Origin: Ciceribacter sp. L1K22
GTDB lineage: Bacteria; Pseudomonadota; Alphaproteobacteria; Rhizobiales; Rhizobiaceae
Direction: 5' to 3'
NCBI RefSeq assembly: GCF_017599385.1
Contig: NZ_JAGFPK010000001.1
Location: forward strand, 622,177 to 686,176
DNA length: 64,000 nucleotides
This document shows, piece by piece, positions 15,863-25,032 of the stretch. The notes below the pieces were generated by a model, which saw only the letters and a program-made list of their open reading frames with translations, did no database searches and was not told the DNA's origin. A program made the translations under genes and the position numbers. Positions within the stretch are counted from its first letter, which is position 1. Every line of letters begins with the position of its first letter.

Positions 15863-17385
15863 CAGAGGGACTCCAGAAATGAGATGAGGTTTGCACGCGT
15901 GCTGGTGTCCATAAGGGCGAAGGCATCGCGGGCAGCCTGGGCTTCCCCACCGTGCCAGAGGATGGCCTCTGCAAGGTTGCGGGCTCTGCCGTCATGCAGG
16001 AAGAACGTATGGCCATTGACCCGGTCGGTCAAACCGATGCCCCAGAGCGGCGGGGTGCGCCATTCGCGGCCGCTTGCATCCCCGACCTGCTGGCCGTCGG
16101 CGAGACCCTCGCCCATGTCGTGCAGCAGAAGATCGGTATAGGGCCAGATTAGTTGAAAGGCATGGGCCTTGTTGTCCGCCCGCCGGCTGGTGACATATTT
16201 GGGCGTGTGGCAGCTGATGCAGCCAGCCCTGTAAAAGGCGGCCTTCCCCGCCAGGACGCTGTCATTGTCGACATTGCGCCGGGCAGGAACGGCAAGGTTC
16301 TCGGAGTAGAACGTGACGAGGTCCAGAACGGGATCGGGAGCCTCGGTGTCTCCAAGGCGGGTTTGCACGCCGGTCGGCATCGCCAGGCACGCCGACTGCG
16401 CATCGGTGCAGTCGCCGAAGTGGCGGGGCGCATCGGGGCTCGATATGCCGATATCGCCGGCGAAGGCGCTGGCGCTCTGATCCCGAACGGATGCGTTCTG
16501 CGCCTTCCAGCCGAAGCGGCCGAGTTTGAGTTCGCCACTTCGATGATCGCGGGCCCGCGCGGCCCGCCCTGAGATGCCGTCTCCGTCCACGTCCTCCGGG
16601 TCGGCTTTGGCAAGGATGTCGCTCTCCGCGATCGCCTGCAGCAGTCCCATACCGATCATCGGATTGGCGATCCGGGGCGACAGCGTCGTTTCTTCGCCGA
16701 TTGGACCGTAGCCGAGGTTGGAGACACCATAGCTTGGCCTTCTGAGGGAGACGACCGAGCCATCGCCTAACGTTACGGCAACCTCCTCGTAGCGGATCGT
16801 CATCTCGCCTTCGGATGCAAGTCCGGGTACGGCCATATCCTGGAATTGGCTGCCATAGACCGCGTCCGGGAAGTTCACGACATCGAGATTGTCGAGCGCC
16901 TGTCGTTCCGCTTCGGTTCGCGCTGGACGGGCAAGACGCAGGAACATCGATGTGGCGTCGGCGCCACCTTCCGGTGGATGCCCGCGGCCGTCCTTCAAAT
17001 GGCAATTCTGGCAGGCCCGTGCATTGAACAACGGTCCGAGACCGTCTGAGGCCTGAGTGGAGGAGGGGGAGGAGACCCACAGCTTGCGAAAGAGCGCGTT
17101 GCCGAGCTTGAAAGTCTCTTCTTCCGCAAAGGTGATATTGGTCGAAAAGTGCGAAAACGCGTCGCTGCTCAGTGGATGCCGCGAGGTACCGGCACCGCCC
17201 TGCATGAGTTCGAAGGCTTCCGGTTTGCTGAAATCGGTGGTCGGCCGTGTTACGCGTTCGACGCGTGCTGCGTCCTTGGGCGTGAGATCGCTCCGGTGCT
17301 CCAGGGGCTCGGCCCCTATGGCTGAAGGAACGAAAAGCGATCCTGCTAGAAGCAACACAAGGCGGTGGCAGAGGATGCCGGTCAT
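15862..17385 (-). CDS. Di-haem oxidoreductase-like protein (DUF1111)
   Basis: 507 residues with an N-terminal signal peptide. Two CXXCH haem c sites are visible: CQNCH at residue 125 and CISCH near 389. The C-terminal motif RTPPLWGIGLTD and the late HDGRARNLAEAILWHGGEA are typical of DUF1111, distantly related to cytochrome c peroxidases and to thiol oxidoreductases. It likely carries out periplasmic electron transfer linked to iron handling, together with the two imelysins. The start at 17385 is followed by a clear signal; longer in-frame translation would add a Lys-rich tract that does not look like an export signal. Confidence 0.87.
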   Translation of the reverse strand: MTGILCHRLVLLLAGSLFVPSAIGAEPLEHRSDLTPKDAARVERVTRPTTDFSKPEAFELMQGGAGTSRHPLSSDAFSHFSTNITFAEEETFKLGNALFRKLWVSSPSSTQASDGLGPLFNARACQNCHLKDGRGHPPEGGADATSMFLRLARPARTEAERQALDNLDVVNFPDAVYGSQFQDMAVPGLASEGEMTIRYEEVAVTLGDGSVVSLRRPSYGVSNLGYGPIGEETTLSPRIANPMIGMGLLQAIAESDILAKADPEDVDGDGISGRAARARDHRSGELKLGRFGWKAQNASVRDQSASAFAGDIGISSPDAPRHFGDCTDAQSACLAMPTGVQTRLGDTEAPDPVLDLVTFYSENLAVPARRNVDNDSVLAGKAAFYRAGCISCHTPKYVTSRRADNKAHAFQLIWPYTDLLLHDMGEGLADGQQVGDASGREWRTPPLWGIGLTDRVNGHTFFLHDGRARNLAEAILWHGGEAQAARDAFALMDTSTRANLISFLESL

Positions 17386-17431
17386 GTGAAGTGTCGGGCT
17401 GCCGGATCGCACCGGCAGCCCGCCTTTTTTC

Positions 17432-18709
17432 TTATTGGAAGACCGCCTCAGGATTATCAAGGCTGTCGGAACCTTCAAGCTCGATCGTGCCAAGGTCCAG
17501 CGACGCAATGACGCGTTCGATGGTCTTGGTCTGGTCGATCAGGCCATCGATGGCTGCCTGAACGGTGGCGTTGCCTTCCGCATTGCCTTCGCCGATCATC
17601 TGGTCATAGGCCTCGACGGTCTCGGCACGATTTGCCATCGCGTTCATCGCGTCCAGGGTTTTCGTCAGCTTGGCCTTCATTTCCGTATCGAGGGCAGCAT
17701 CCTTTGCCGCGACAAGTTCGGAGAGCGACGGTCCGGTCATCTTCGAGCCGTCGGCGCGAACATATTCACCGATATAGGCCGACTGGATGCCGACGGCATC
17801 GTTAAGATGCGAGGCATGCGTGTTGTCGGAGAAGCAATCGTGCTCCTCTTCCGGATCGTGAAGCAGGACGCCGAGCTTCATGCGCTCGCCGGCGAGCTCG
17901 CCGTAGGAAAGCGAGCCCATGCCCGTAAGAATCGCGCTGATCCCGGCTTTCGGATCCTCCGTCACGGCCTTGGTCGCCTCACCTTCGGGCTGCCAGGCTG
18001 CGACCATTTCTTCCAGGTCGGAAACCAGAAGCTCCGAAGCGGCCTTCAGATAGGCGGCACGTCGATCGCAATTGCCACCAGTGCAATTGGTCGTGTCGAA
18101 ATCCGTGTAGGGTCTCGCGCCGGCGCCCGGGCCGGTACCGTTGAGATCCTGACCCCAGAGCAGAAATTCGATGGCGTGGTAGCCTGTGGCGACATTCGCC
18201 TCGATCTCACCGGCCTCGTGAAGCGTTTCGGAAAGCAATTCCGGAGTGATCTTCGAGGCATCGACGTCCTGGCCGTTGATCTTGATGGCCGGGTTGGCGA
18301 TCACATTCGCGACGTAGAGCGTGTTCTGGTCGCTCTCCGTTCCATAAGAAGCGTCGACGTAGTCGATCAGGCCTTCGTCGAGCGGCCAGGCGTTTACCTT
18401 GCCTTCCCAGTCGTCAACGATCGGGTTGCCGAAGCGATAGACTTCCGACTGCTGGTAAGGCACGCGGGCCGCGATCCAGGCAGCCTTCGCGGCCCCCAGC
18501 GTTTCAGCGCTCGGCGCGGCGATCAGGGCGTCGATGGCAGCATCGAGGGACTTGGCCGTGGCCAGGGAGTCCTCGTATTTCGCCTGCGCCATGGCGGCAT
18601 AATGCTTCACCACGGCATCGGGCGTCGTTTCGGCACGCGCCGGCGCGGCGAACACCACGGTCGCCGCGAGAAGCGCCAGGGTTGCGCGGACACTGCTTTT
18701 CCGGATCAT
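17432..18709 (-). CDS. Imelysin family iron-regulated protein, IrpA-like
   Basis: 425 residues with a Sec signal peptide ending AAPARAE. The canonical GxHxxE motif is intact as GYHAIEFLLWG (about 166-176), and the later segment HDCFSDNTHASH is typical of the IrpA branch. It is the first gene of the operon irpA / DUF1111 / imelysin 2 / DUF1513, a cassette associated with iron acquisition. A Shine-Dalgarno GAAGGAGAG precedes the ATG. Upstream on this strand TTGACA (18784-18779) is a possible -35 but the -10 is poor. No clear RirA, Fur or Irr box was found by eye. Confidence 0.9.
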   Translation of the reverse strand: MIRKSSVRATLALLAATVVFAAPARAETTPDAVVKHYAAMAQAKYEDSLATAKSLDAAIDALIAAPSAETLGAAKAAWIAARVPYQQSEVYRFGNPIVDDWEGKVNAWPLDEGLIDYVDASYGTESDQNTLYVANVIANPAIKINGQDVDASKITPELLSETLHEAGEIEANVATGYHAIEFLLWGQDLNGTGPGAGARPYTDFDTTNCTGGNCDRRAAYLKAASELLVSDLEEMVAAWQPEGEATKAVTEDPKAGISAILTGMGSLSYGELAGERMKLGVLLHDPEEEHDCFSDNTHASHLNDAVGIQSAYIGEYVRADGSKMTGPSLSELVAAKDAALDTEMKAKLTKTLDAMNAMANRAETVEAYDQMIGEGNAEGNATVQAAIDGLIDQTKTIERVIASLDLGTIELEGSDSLDNPEAVFQ

Positions 18710-18842
18710 GATCTCTCCTTCGACGCCGGAGCGTCACTGCGTTGAATGGCAGCCCTACTTGGAGCAAAAAGAAAGTAGTGTCAAATATTCCAGTATAGCG
18801 ACGTTTCGTATGGACTTCCGTCAAATTCGTCGACGGGATCGC

Positions 18843-20132
18843 CTAAGCCCGCCGGCGCATGCGGCAGAAGAAAAAGCCATCCGTGCCCGTTCGCGCGGGG
18901 GTAAGGGTCAGGCAACCATCCTTGCTGGAATAGGGTTGGCGCGCGGTCGGCCCGAAAAGCTTACCCCAGCTTTCTTCGGCGGAGACGATTTCGAAGTCGC
19001 TGTTTCGAGTACAGAATTCGCGAACCTGTTGTCCGTTTTCCTCCGGTAGGACGGAACAGGTGACGTAGATCAGGTCACCACCTGGTCGGACATACCTGGA
19101 TGCTTCCGCAAGCGCTTCGGCCTGCTGGCCGGTTCGCTCCTGCAGATTGCGGGCAGTCAGCCGCCACTTGGTATCGGGCCGGCGGCGCCAGGTACCCGTT
19201 CCCGTGCAGGGAGCGTCGACAAGGACCTTGTCTAGGCGTCCTTCAAGCGGCGCCAAAGCCTTGACCTTGTCGTGAACCTGCACGTTGTGCGTTCCGGCGC
19301 GCTTGAGACGTTCGATGATCGGAGCAAGCCGCTTGCTGTCCGCGTCGAAGGCGTGCACCTGCCCCTTGTTTTCCATCGCGGCGGCCATTGCCAGCGTCTT
19401 TCCGCCGCCGCCGGCGCAAAAGTCGAGAACTTTCTCGCCCGGGGTCACGCAGGTGAGGTCTGCCACAATCTGCGAGCCCTCGTCCTGAACTTCGAACCAG
19501 CCCTTCTGGAAGGAGAGTTCAGCGGTAACGTTAGGGAGGCGGGAAGGACCTTCTCCAGCCGGTATGCGCATGCCGAAACGCGCGATCGGCGCCGGTTGGG
19601 CGCCCGTGTCATGGAGCGCCTTCAAGACCTTGTCCCGGCCTGCCTTCAGCGTGTTGACACGAAGGTCGAGCGTCGGGCGTGTGGCAAGGGCCTGAGCCTC
19701 GGAAAGCCAGTCGCTTCCGAACTCCGCCTGGAACGACGGCAGAAGCCATTCAGGGATATCCGCCTGGATATGCGGTGCCGCTTCGCCGAGTGTGCGCTGG
19801 AAGAAGGCTCCACCGGTGAGCGCCAAGGGCATGGCCGGCGCGTAGTTGTCGCCTTCCAGCGCCGCGGCGAGCGTATCGTAGGAATAACCCCATTGGCGGA
19901 TGAGAACGGCATAGCCCAGTGCGAGAGGACTGTCGTCATCCATAAGCCAGGCATGGGACAGTTTCATGCGAAGGGCATCGTAGACGATGTTGCCGATGGC
20001 GGCCCGATCGCCGGAACCCGCGAAGCGGTGCGACAGGCCCCAGTCCTTCAGGGCATCGGCGACAGGGCGCCTGCGGGCTTCGATATCGCCCAGGACTTCG
20101 ATTGCTCCGGCCAGTCGTCCGCCCAGTCGCAT
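18843..20132 (-). CDS. RsmB-like 16S rRNA (cytosine-C5) methyltransferase
   Basis: 429 residues. An N-terminal NusB-like region (about 1-140) leads into a SAM-dependent methyltransferase with VLDFCAGGGGKTLAMA (SAM site). The two catalytic cysteines are in VDAPCTGTGTWRRRPD and YVTCSVLPEEN. It methylates a cytosine of 16S rRNA, probably the RsmB/Fmu position. The N-terminus (MRLGGRLAGAIEVL) is typical of rhizobial copies. No operon partner overlaps it; the RlpA-like gene lies upstream on the same strand with a terminator-like hairpin between. Confidence 0.92.
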   Translation of the reverse strand: MRLGGRLAGAIEVLGDIEARRRPVADALKDWGLSHRFAGSGDRAAIGNIVYDALRMKLSHAWLMDDDSPLALGYAVLIRQWGYSYDTLAAALEGDNYAPAMPLALTGGAFFQRTLGEAAPHIQADIPEWLLPSFQAEFGSDWLSEAQALATRPTLDLRVNTLKAGRDKVLKALHDTGAQPAPIARFGMRIPAGEGPSRLPNVTAELSFQKGWFEVQDEGSQIVADLTCVTPGEKVLDFCAGGGGKTLAMAAAMENKGQVHAFDADSKRLAPIIERLKRAGTHNVQVHDKVKALAPLEGRLDKVLVDAPCTGTGTWRRRPDTKWRLTARNLQERTGQQAEALAEASRYVRPGGDLIYVTCSVLPEENGQQVREFCTRNSDFEIVSAEESWGKLFGPTARQPYSSKDGCLTLTPARTGTDGFFFCRMRRRA

Positions 20133-20170
20133 GGATCACGCACTCCTTGTCAAAGCTCGCGTCCTAAAGC

Positions 20171-20200
20171 CGAAAAGGCTCCATAGCAAGGGAGCCTTCA
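20171..20200 (-). terminator. Probable terminator after the RlpA-like gene
   Basis: An 8-base perfect stem (20175-20182 with 20191-20198). Read on the minus strand it is followed by TTTT only when the last paired bases are counted, so it is a weak intrinsic terminator, 11 bases after the RlpA-like stop. Confidence 0.5.
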
Positions 20201-20208
20201 GTAGAGCC

Positions 20209-20586
20209 TCAGCCGAGGATTTCGTAGCAGACCTTAGCATGACCCGAACGGACCATGCCGATATTCTGCGCGGCCGCCTTCGAGAGGTCCAGAACGCGGC
20301 CGCGGATGAACGGGCCACGGTCGTTGATGCGAACCACCACGCTTCGTCCGTTATTCTGGTTGGTAACCTTCACCTTCGTCCCGAAGCGCAGGGTCTTGTG
20401 GGCCGCTGTCATGAGCGCCGGGTTCATACGTTCACCCGAAGCAGTCTTCGAGTGAAGGGCATACCAGGAAGCACCGCCACAGGACGTTGCTGCCGATGCA
20501 CTGTGGCTGATGCCTGCGGAAGCCAAGACAATCGTCACAGCGGTCAACATGAATTTCCGGATATTCGCCAATTCGTCTTCCTTCAT
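20209..20586 (-). CDS. RlpA-like double-psi beta-barrel protein
   Basis: 125 residues. A signal peptide (about 10-33, ending SASA) precedes one double-psi barrel domain with [33 protein letters not shown] and [20 protein letters not shown], the septal ring RlpA signature including the catalytic-type Asp of NDRGPF. No SPOR domain is present. RlpA of pseudomonads is a lytic transglycosylase acting on glycan strands without stem peptides; short rhizobial forms may have the same or a binding role. The ATG at 20586 has GCAAGGATG context. The long upstream gap is rich in palindromes. Confidence 0.88.
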   Translation of the reverse strand: MKEDELANIRKFMLTAVTIVLASAGISHSASAATSCGGASWYALHSKTASGERMNPALMTAAHKTLRFGTKVKVTNQNNGRSVVVRINDRGPFIRGRVLDLSKAAAQNIGMVRSGHAKVCYEILG

Positions 20587-20660
20587 CCTTGCGAGGAGCT
20601 TAATTTTGCAAGGTTCGGCTTGAATCGGTCGAAAAGTGGCAAAAACGTGCTAAGTGCGAT

Positions 20661-20804
20661 CACGACATATTACAGGATGTAACATTCGTGATAATCGCGG
20701 GTGTGACTCGGAATGTCCGAATGAACAATATGTCGGACAAAAGAGCTGAAATTTCAGGCAGAAAACCGCAACTGAAATTAGGTTTCAGCGAACAGTGCCT
20801 GTTC
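20661..20804. repeat. Cluster of five palindromes upstream of the RlpA-like gene
   Basis: (1) 20661-20690: inner TTACA/TGTAA (20670-20674, 20678-20682) and outer CACGA/TCGTG arms. (2) TGTCCGA 20714-20720 with TCGGACA 20733-20739. (3) CTGAAATTTCAG 20746-20757. (4) CTGAAA 20772-20777 with TTTCAG 20783-20788. (5) GAACAG 20790-20795 with CTGTTC 20799-20804. (3) and (4) repeat the same half-site. Confidence 0.5.
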
Positions 20805-20873
20805 ACGAAAAAAATCGCGCCGATTTTGAAGGTTTATCAAAAAAGGCGGTGAAACGACCCTGAATAAGAGGAA

Positions 20874-20940
20874 AATCTTCCTCCGCATCCTTCCGGGTGG
20901 CGAGGGGGACGGGCCGTTAGGTTGGATGCGAAGGAAGATT
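20874..20940 (-). terminator. Long hairpin after the SDR gene, possible terminator
   Basis: Arms 20874-20890 and 20924-20940 are complementary at 16 of 17 positions, around a 33-base GC-rich loop. On the minus strand it begins 6 bases after the SDR stop and is followed by a TTTTCCTC run. The long arm and loop are unusual for an intrinsic terminator and could be a palindromic repeat element. Confidence 0.5.
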
Positions 20941-20946
20941 TCAGGC

Positions 20947-21837
20947 TTAAAACGCGGTCTGCTGCGGTTTGTTCCAATTTTTTTTCGCCCACATGTCCGC
21001 GAGCGATTGCCGGTAGTTCGGGTGAGTGAACTTGAAGCCCATAGCTTTCAGCCGGGCGTTCGAGACCCGCTTGTTTTCGCCATAGAAAGATCGCGCCATT
21101 GGGCTGAGCTCGGCGCTTTCGAAGTCCTGCTCCGGAGGAGGCTCGATGCCCATCAGCCGCGCAGCTTCGGCAACCACATCCTGCGGGGGCGCGGGTTCGT
21201 CATCGGTGACATTGATGATGCCGTCGTAAAGCCGCTGCGCGAGAAAAGCCGTCGCGGTCGCGATGTCTTCCACGCGGATTCTGTTGAAGACCTGATCCTT
21301 CTTGACCAGACGACGGGCGGTGCCGTTGGCAAGGTTCACGAAGCCGTTTCGGCCGGGCCCGTAAATGCCCGACAATCGCAGGACCGACAGCGGAATCCTC
21401 TGCCCTGCGGCCAGCGTTTGCCAGGCCTGCTCAGCCTCGACGCGCTCGACCGAGCGATCCGACACAGGTCGGCAGGCCGTGTCCTCGTCGACCCAGGCGC
21501 CTTTATGGTCGCCGTAAACGCCCACGGTCGAAAGATAGGCGATCCATTGGAGGCGGGGCAGAAATCTCTTCGGCTCGTTGTCAAAAAGGCGGATAAGCGG
21601 GTCGCCGTCCCTACCGGGTGCGATCGACTGCACGAGATGCGTCACGTCCTTCATGTGCTCAAGCAAATGATCGCCGATCATCGCACCGTCAAAAACAACC
21701 GGACTTATCCCGGCTTCGGTCAGCTGTCCGAACCGGCTCGCTGACCGCGTGGTACCGACGACCGGAATACCTTGCGCTGCAAACAGCGCGCCGATTGCGG
21801 TGCCGGAATAGCCCGCGCCAAAGATAGCCACCTTCAT
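20947..21837 (-). CDS. NAD(P)-dependent epimerase/dehydratase family protein
   Basis: 296 residues, extended SDR type. The N-terminus [16 protein letters not shown] is a Rossmann dinucleotide site. [18 protein letters not shown] holds the Ser/Tyr region (Ser of YLST, Tyr of VYG), and [12 protein letters not shown] follows the pattern of YeeZ-like SDR proteins. The substrate is unknown. The start at 21837 overlaps the stop of queG (ATGA), replacing a longer reading frame that would start inside queG. It is the last gene of a GST-queG-SDR operon. Confidence 0.85.
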   Translation of the reverse strand: MKVAIFGAGYSGTAIGALFAAQGIPVVGTTRSASRFGQLTEAGISPVVFDGAMIGDHLLEHMKDVTHLVQSIAPGRDGDPLIRLFDNEPKRFLPRLQWIAYLSTVGVYGDHKGAWVDEDTACRPVSDRSVERVEAEQAWQTLAAGQRIPLSVLRLSGIYGPGRNGFVNLANGTARRLVKKDQVFNRIRVEDIATATAFLAQRLYDGIINVTDDEPAPPQDVVAEAARLMGIEPPPEQDFESAELSPMARSFYGENKRVSNARLKAMGFKFTHPNYRQSLADMWAKKNWNKPQQTAF

Positions 21838-22994
21838 GTTCTGTGTTCCTCTGTAGTCCACTCGTCCCTCACCATCCCATCTTCGTCCTCGCCCCGGCTT
21901 TGTCTAAGATCGTCCCACTCGGACGCTGGCAACAAACATCGCAAGGCCCAGACGGCTGCCCCACGCACCAGAGGCGAAGCATCGTCGAGCAGCGCCAGGC
22001 AGGCAGGTGCGAACGCACTTTGTCCTGAGTTGCCGGCGGCGATCAGAACGTTCCGGATGAAGCGGTCGCGCCCGATACGCTTGACGGGCGAGCCGGAGAA
22101 GAAACTCCGGAACGCTTTATCGTCAAGCGTGAGAAGGAAAGCGATATCCGGCGCCTCCAGATCGGGTCGAGCCCGCAGTTTCAATTCCCGTGCGGCCTGG
22201 GCGAATTTGTTCCACGGACAGGCCGCCAGACAGTCGTCGCAGCCGTAGATCCGGTTGCCAAGATGCGGGCGGAGTGCCTTGTCGATCGGACCCTTGTGTT
22301 CGATCGTCAGATAGGAAATGCAGCGCGTGGCGTCGATCTGGTAGGGGGCGGGAAACGCATCCGTGGGGCAGGCATCGAGGCAGGCCCGGCAGGAGCCGCA
22401 ATGATCAACCTCCGGCTTGTCGAAAACGAGGTCCGCGGTGGTGAAAAGGCTGCCCAGGAAGAGCCAGGATCCAAACTCGCGACTCAGGAGATTGGTGTGT
22501 TTGCCCTGCCAGCCGATCCCCGCCGCCGCCGCGAGCGGCTTTTCCATCACCGGCGCCGTGTCGACGAAAACCTTCACGTCGGCACCGGTTCGCGCAGCAA
22601 AACGGGTCGCGATTTCCTTGAGCTTTCCCTTGATCACATCATGGTAGTCGCGATTGCGGGCATAGACGGAAATGGCCGCCTTTTCCGGATGCTCCTGCAG
22701 CGCCCTGGGATCGTTGTCCGGGCCATAGTTCATCCCGAAGAGCACAATGGAACGGACATCCGGCCAAAGCACCCGCGGATCGGCACGTCGTTCCCGCGTT
22801 TCGTCCATCCAGGTCATGGTGCCATGGCGGCCCGCCTCGAGAAATGCCTGAAGATGGGCCGGTGCATCTGGAATGCTGTCCGGGTGGGTAATCCGGCAGA
22901 TGTCGAAGCCTGCCGCGGTCGCCTCGCTTTTCATGAGCGAGGTCAGGCGGTCACGAGTGGTGTCGCTCGCCTCGGACGGGGGCAATGGCGACAT
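21834..22994 (-). CDS. queG: Epoxyqueuosine reductase QueG
   Basis: 386 residues. Two 4Fe-4S sites are visible: [16 protein letters not shown] and [14 protein letters not shown]. The N-terminal cobalamin-binding portion has [20 protein letters not shown] and [16 protein letters not shown], standard for QueG. It reduces epoxyqueuosine to queuosine in tRNA in the cytoplasm. The start at 22994 has GGAGGGGGAC just upstream; an earlier in-frame start would overlap the GST gene. A C-terminal region after the second cluster resembles HEAT-like repeats, usual for the family. Confidence 0.95.
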   Translation of the reverse strand: MSPLPPSEASDTTRDRLTSLMKSEATAAGFDICRITHPDSIPDAPAHLQAFLEAGRHGTMTWMDETRERRADPRVLWPDVRSIVLFGMNYGPDNDPRALQEHPEKAAISVYARNRDYHDVIKGKLKEIATRFAARTGADVKVFVDTAPVMEKPLAAAAGIGWQGKHTNLLSREFGSWLFLGSLFTTADLVFDKPEVDHCGSCRACLDACPTDAFPAPYQIDATRCISYLTIEHKGPIDKALRPHLGNRIYGCDDCLAACPWNKFAQAARELKLRARPDLEAPDIAFLLTLDDKAFRSFFSGSPVKRIGRDRFIRNVLIAAGNSGQSAFAPACLALLDDASPLVRGAAVWALRCLLPASEWDDLRQSRGEDEDGMVRDEWTTEEHRT

Positions 22995-23005
22995 GTCCCC
23001 CTCCG

Positions 23006-23698
23006 TTAGAAGTCCAGATCCGCGTAATGGGATACCGGGGTCAGGCCGCGGATGCGTTCGGTCAACAGCGGGCGGAAGGACGGTCGCGACTTGAGGCGCT
23101 GGTACCAGTCCTTTGCCACGGGCGCCTCGGTCCACTCAATTTCCCCGAGATAATCGAGGACGGAGACGGAAGCGCCGGCTGCGAGATCGGCGTAGCTCAG
23201 CCGGTCGCCGGCGAGCCACGGCCGGGAGCCCGCGAGCCACGAGAGATATTTCAGGTGCTGGCGGATATTGCCGCGCGCCGTCCTCAGGACCTTGGAATCG
23301 GGCGCTCCTCCCCCGAGTGTCGGTGGCATCTGGAGCTTGTGGACCCGCTCGCGCACAAGAGGCCGGGTCACGTCCTGCTCCATCTTGTGCAGGAACCATT
23401 CCGTCAGTCTCCGGATTTCGGCACGTTGGAAAGGGTCTTCGGCGAACAGGCGACGGTCCCGCTTGAGAACGCCGTGGGTTTCGTCAATGAATTCGGAGAT
23501 GACGAAGGCACCTGCAAGCACCCTCATGCTGTCGTCAACATACACAGGTAATGTGCCGGCGGGATTAAGCGACAGGAATTCCCGCCTCATTTCCCAGGTT
23601 TGCTCTTCCACGAGCTCGGCTTGAAAGCCGTATTCCGAGAGGACGAGCCGAATGAACCGTGACGCCGCGGACATCGGGTGGTGATACAAGGTGGGCAT
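23006..23698 (-). CDS. Glutathione S-transferase family protein
   Basis: 230 residues. The thioredoxin-like N-domain begins [23 protein letters not shown], and [12 protein letters not shown] includes the cis-Pro of the glutathione site. The C-terminal helical domain has [25 protein letters not shown] (the N-capping D motif). The substrate is unknown. The start at 23698 gives the normal family N-terminus but has no strong ribosome site; an in-frame ATG at 23728 is a possible alternative. The gene is followed after 11 bases by queG. Confidence 0.88.
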   Translation of the reverse strand: MPTLYHHPMSAASRFIRLVLSEYGFQAELVEEQTWEMRREFLSLNPAGTLPVYVDDSMRVLAGAFVISEFIDETHGVLKRDRRLFAEDPFQRAEIRRLTEWFLHKMEQDVTRPLVRERVHKLQMPPTLGGGAPDSKVLRTARGNIRQHLKYLSWLAGSRPWLAGDRLSYADLAAGASVSVLDYLGEIEWTEAPVAKDWYQRLKSRPSFRPLLTERIRGLTPVSHYADLDF

Positions 23699-23857
23699 GA
23701 CAACTCGAATTCGATCTTCTTTTGCCATCAACAGGCGTTACTGTCGCGGCGCCGCTGGCAATCGTTGCGGCATCCAAGCTATAGGTGCTCCTACCTCCCA
23801 ATACAAGCGAATCGCGCCCTCCCGGCGGTTCGTACCCCAGCCCAAAGAGGAAGAAAC

Positions 23858-24664
23858 ATGGAAGACCAGTCGATTGTCAGTGCGCTGATTCTTGGCCTGA
23901 TCGAAGGCTTGACCGAGTTCATACCGGTCTCATCGACGGCCCACGTGTTGCTCGCCGGTCACTTCTTGGGCTTTGAGTCGCCCGGGAATACCTTTGCGGT
24001 CCTGATCCAGCTCGGTGCGATCCTGGCGATCCTCACGGTCTACACGGCAAAACTCCTGCAAGTCGCGTTGTCTTTGCCAACAGACCCGAAGAGCCGTCGC
24101 TTCGTGCTGTCGGTACTGGTCGGCTTTTTGCCCGCAGCGGTGATCGGCGCTCTGGCGCACGGCTTCATCAAGTCCGTGCTCTTCGAGACGCCGATGCTGA
24201 TCTGCGTCGTCCTGATCCTCGGTGGTCTGGTCCTGCTCTGGATTGACAGAGTGAAACTGGAGCCGAAATACACCGACGCGATGGATTATCCGCTGTCGCT
24301 TGCCTTCAAGATCGGCCTTTGCCAGTGCGTCGCGATGATCCCGGGAACGTCCCGTTCTGGAGCAACCATCGTCGGTGCGCTTCTGCTCGGAGCGGACAAG
24401 CGGTCAGCCGCCGAGTTCTCATTTTTTCTGGCCATGCCGACCATGGCAGGCGCCTTTGCGCTCGACCTCTACAAGAACCGGTCGGCTCTGACCTTCGACG
24501 ACGGCGCAATCATTGCCATCGGCTTTGTCGCAGCCTTCGTTTCCGCGCTTCTCGTCGTTCGTTCACTCCTGAACTTCGTCTCGAAACGCGGATACGCACC
24601 ATTTGCGTGGTGGCGAATTGCTGTTGGTTTTGTTGGGCTAATCGCCCTGCTGGCGGGACTTTAA
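23858..24664 (+). CDS. uppP: Undecaprenyl-diphosphate phosphatase UppP/BacA
   Basis: 268 residues, strongly hydrophobic with about eight TM helices. [14 protein letters not shown] and [10 protein letters not shown] are the two conserved BacA motifs; the Glu and the Ser/Arg residues form the active site. It recycles undecaprenyl diphosphate to the monophosphate carrier for peptidoglycan and lipid-linked glycans at the inner membrane. The ATG at 23858 follows AAAGAGGAAG. It is divergent from the GST-queG operon. Confidence 0.96.
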   Translation: MEDQSIVSALILGLIEGLTEFIPVSSTAHVLLAGHFLGFESPGNTFAVLIQLGAILAILTVYTAKLLQVALSLPTDPKSRRFVLSVLVGFLPAAVIGALAHGFIKSVLFETPMLICVVLILGGLVLLWIDRVKLEPKYTDAMDYPLSLAFKIGLCQCVAMIPGTSRSGATIVGALLLGADKRSAAEFSFFLAMPTMAGAFALDLYKNRSALTFDDGAIIAIGFVAAFVSALLVVRSLLNFVSKRGYAPFAWWRIAVGFVGLIALLAGL

Positions 24665-24682
24665 TCCCGCCTTCCCCAGCGC

Positions 24683-24838
24683 TCAATTGGCCGGCGCAAT
24701 GGATGCGGTCGAGCAGGGATCTACCCCGTAGGCGGGAGCGCAGCCCTTTTTGGCGGCGACTGTCGTCGGCGCCACGAAGGACCCTGCGATGATGACCAGA
24801 GCCGCACACGCAAAAAAGAGTGCGATTGACTTGCCCAT
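24683..24838 (-). CDS. Small secreted protein, unknown function
   Basis: 51 residues. A clear signal peptide (MGKSIALFFACAALVIIAG, cleavage near TVAA) precedes a mature part of about 22 residues with two cysteines (GCAPAYGVDPC) that could form one disulfide. I do not recognise the family. The start at 24838 follows GAGGG by 9 bases; a longer frame upstream lacks a ribosome site. An exact EcfG promoter on this strand lies about 160 bases upstream (24998-25023), so it may be a GSR-induced envelope peptide. The leader of about 150 bases is long and could hide another feature. Confidence 0.65.
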   Translation of the reverse strand: MGKSIALFFACAALVIIAGSFVAPTTVAAKKGCAPAYGVDPCSTASIAPAN

Positions 24839-24997
24839 GTGCGATTGACCCTCAAGTTCTGATGAAGGCCCGATCGACAGGAGTGCCGATGGCCCGATTG
24901 TGTCGCGCTGTTTACGCATTGCTAACGAAAACATCAATAGCGTTTCTTGTTGAATCCGGCGTTAACGCAGCGCTGTATGCGGCTGCGTCTTTCCTGC

Positions 24998-25023
24998 AAC
25001 GCAATACCCGTTGAGAAGGTTCC
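24998..25023 (-). promoter_or_regulatory. EcfG-type promoter upstream of the 51-residue secreted protein
   Basis: Minus strand: GGAAC (25023-25019), 17-base spacer, CGTT (25001-24998). It lies between the stop of the NDUFA9-like gene (25033) and the small protein. The predicted start near 24991 gives a leader of about 153 bases. Confidence 0.65.
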
Positions 25024-25032
25024 GACAGGCGG

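Larger units (their letters stand above)
20587..20946. other. 360-base intergenic region rich in palindromes
   Basis: No plausible gene. It is AT-rich compared with its surroundings. It contains a nested repeat at 20661-20690, a 7-base inverted repeat at 20714-20739, a perfect 12-base palindrome at 20746-20757, inverted repeats at 20772-20788 and 20790-20804, and a long hairpin at 20874-20940. Both flanking genes read leftward, so this is the promoter side of the RlpA-like gene and the 3' side of the SDR gene. Confidence 0.6.

Noticed and set aside
20790-20804. Possible LexA box (GAAC-N7-GTTC) upstream of the RlpA-like gene
   Set aside because: The alphaproteobacterial SOS box is a direct repeat GTTC-N7-GTTC. 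Here the halves are inverted, so it was kept only as one of the palindromes.
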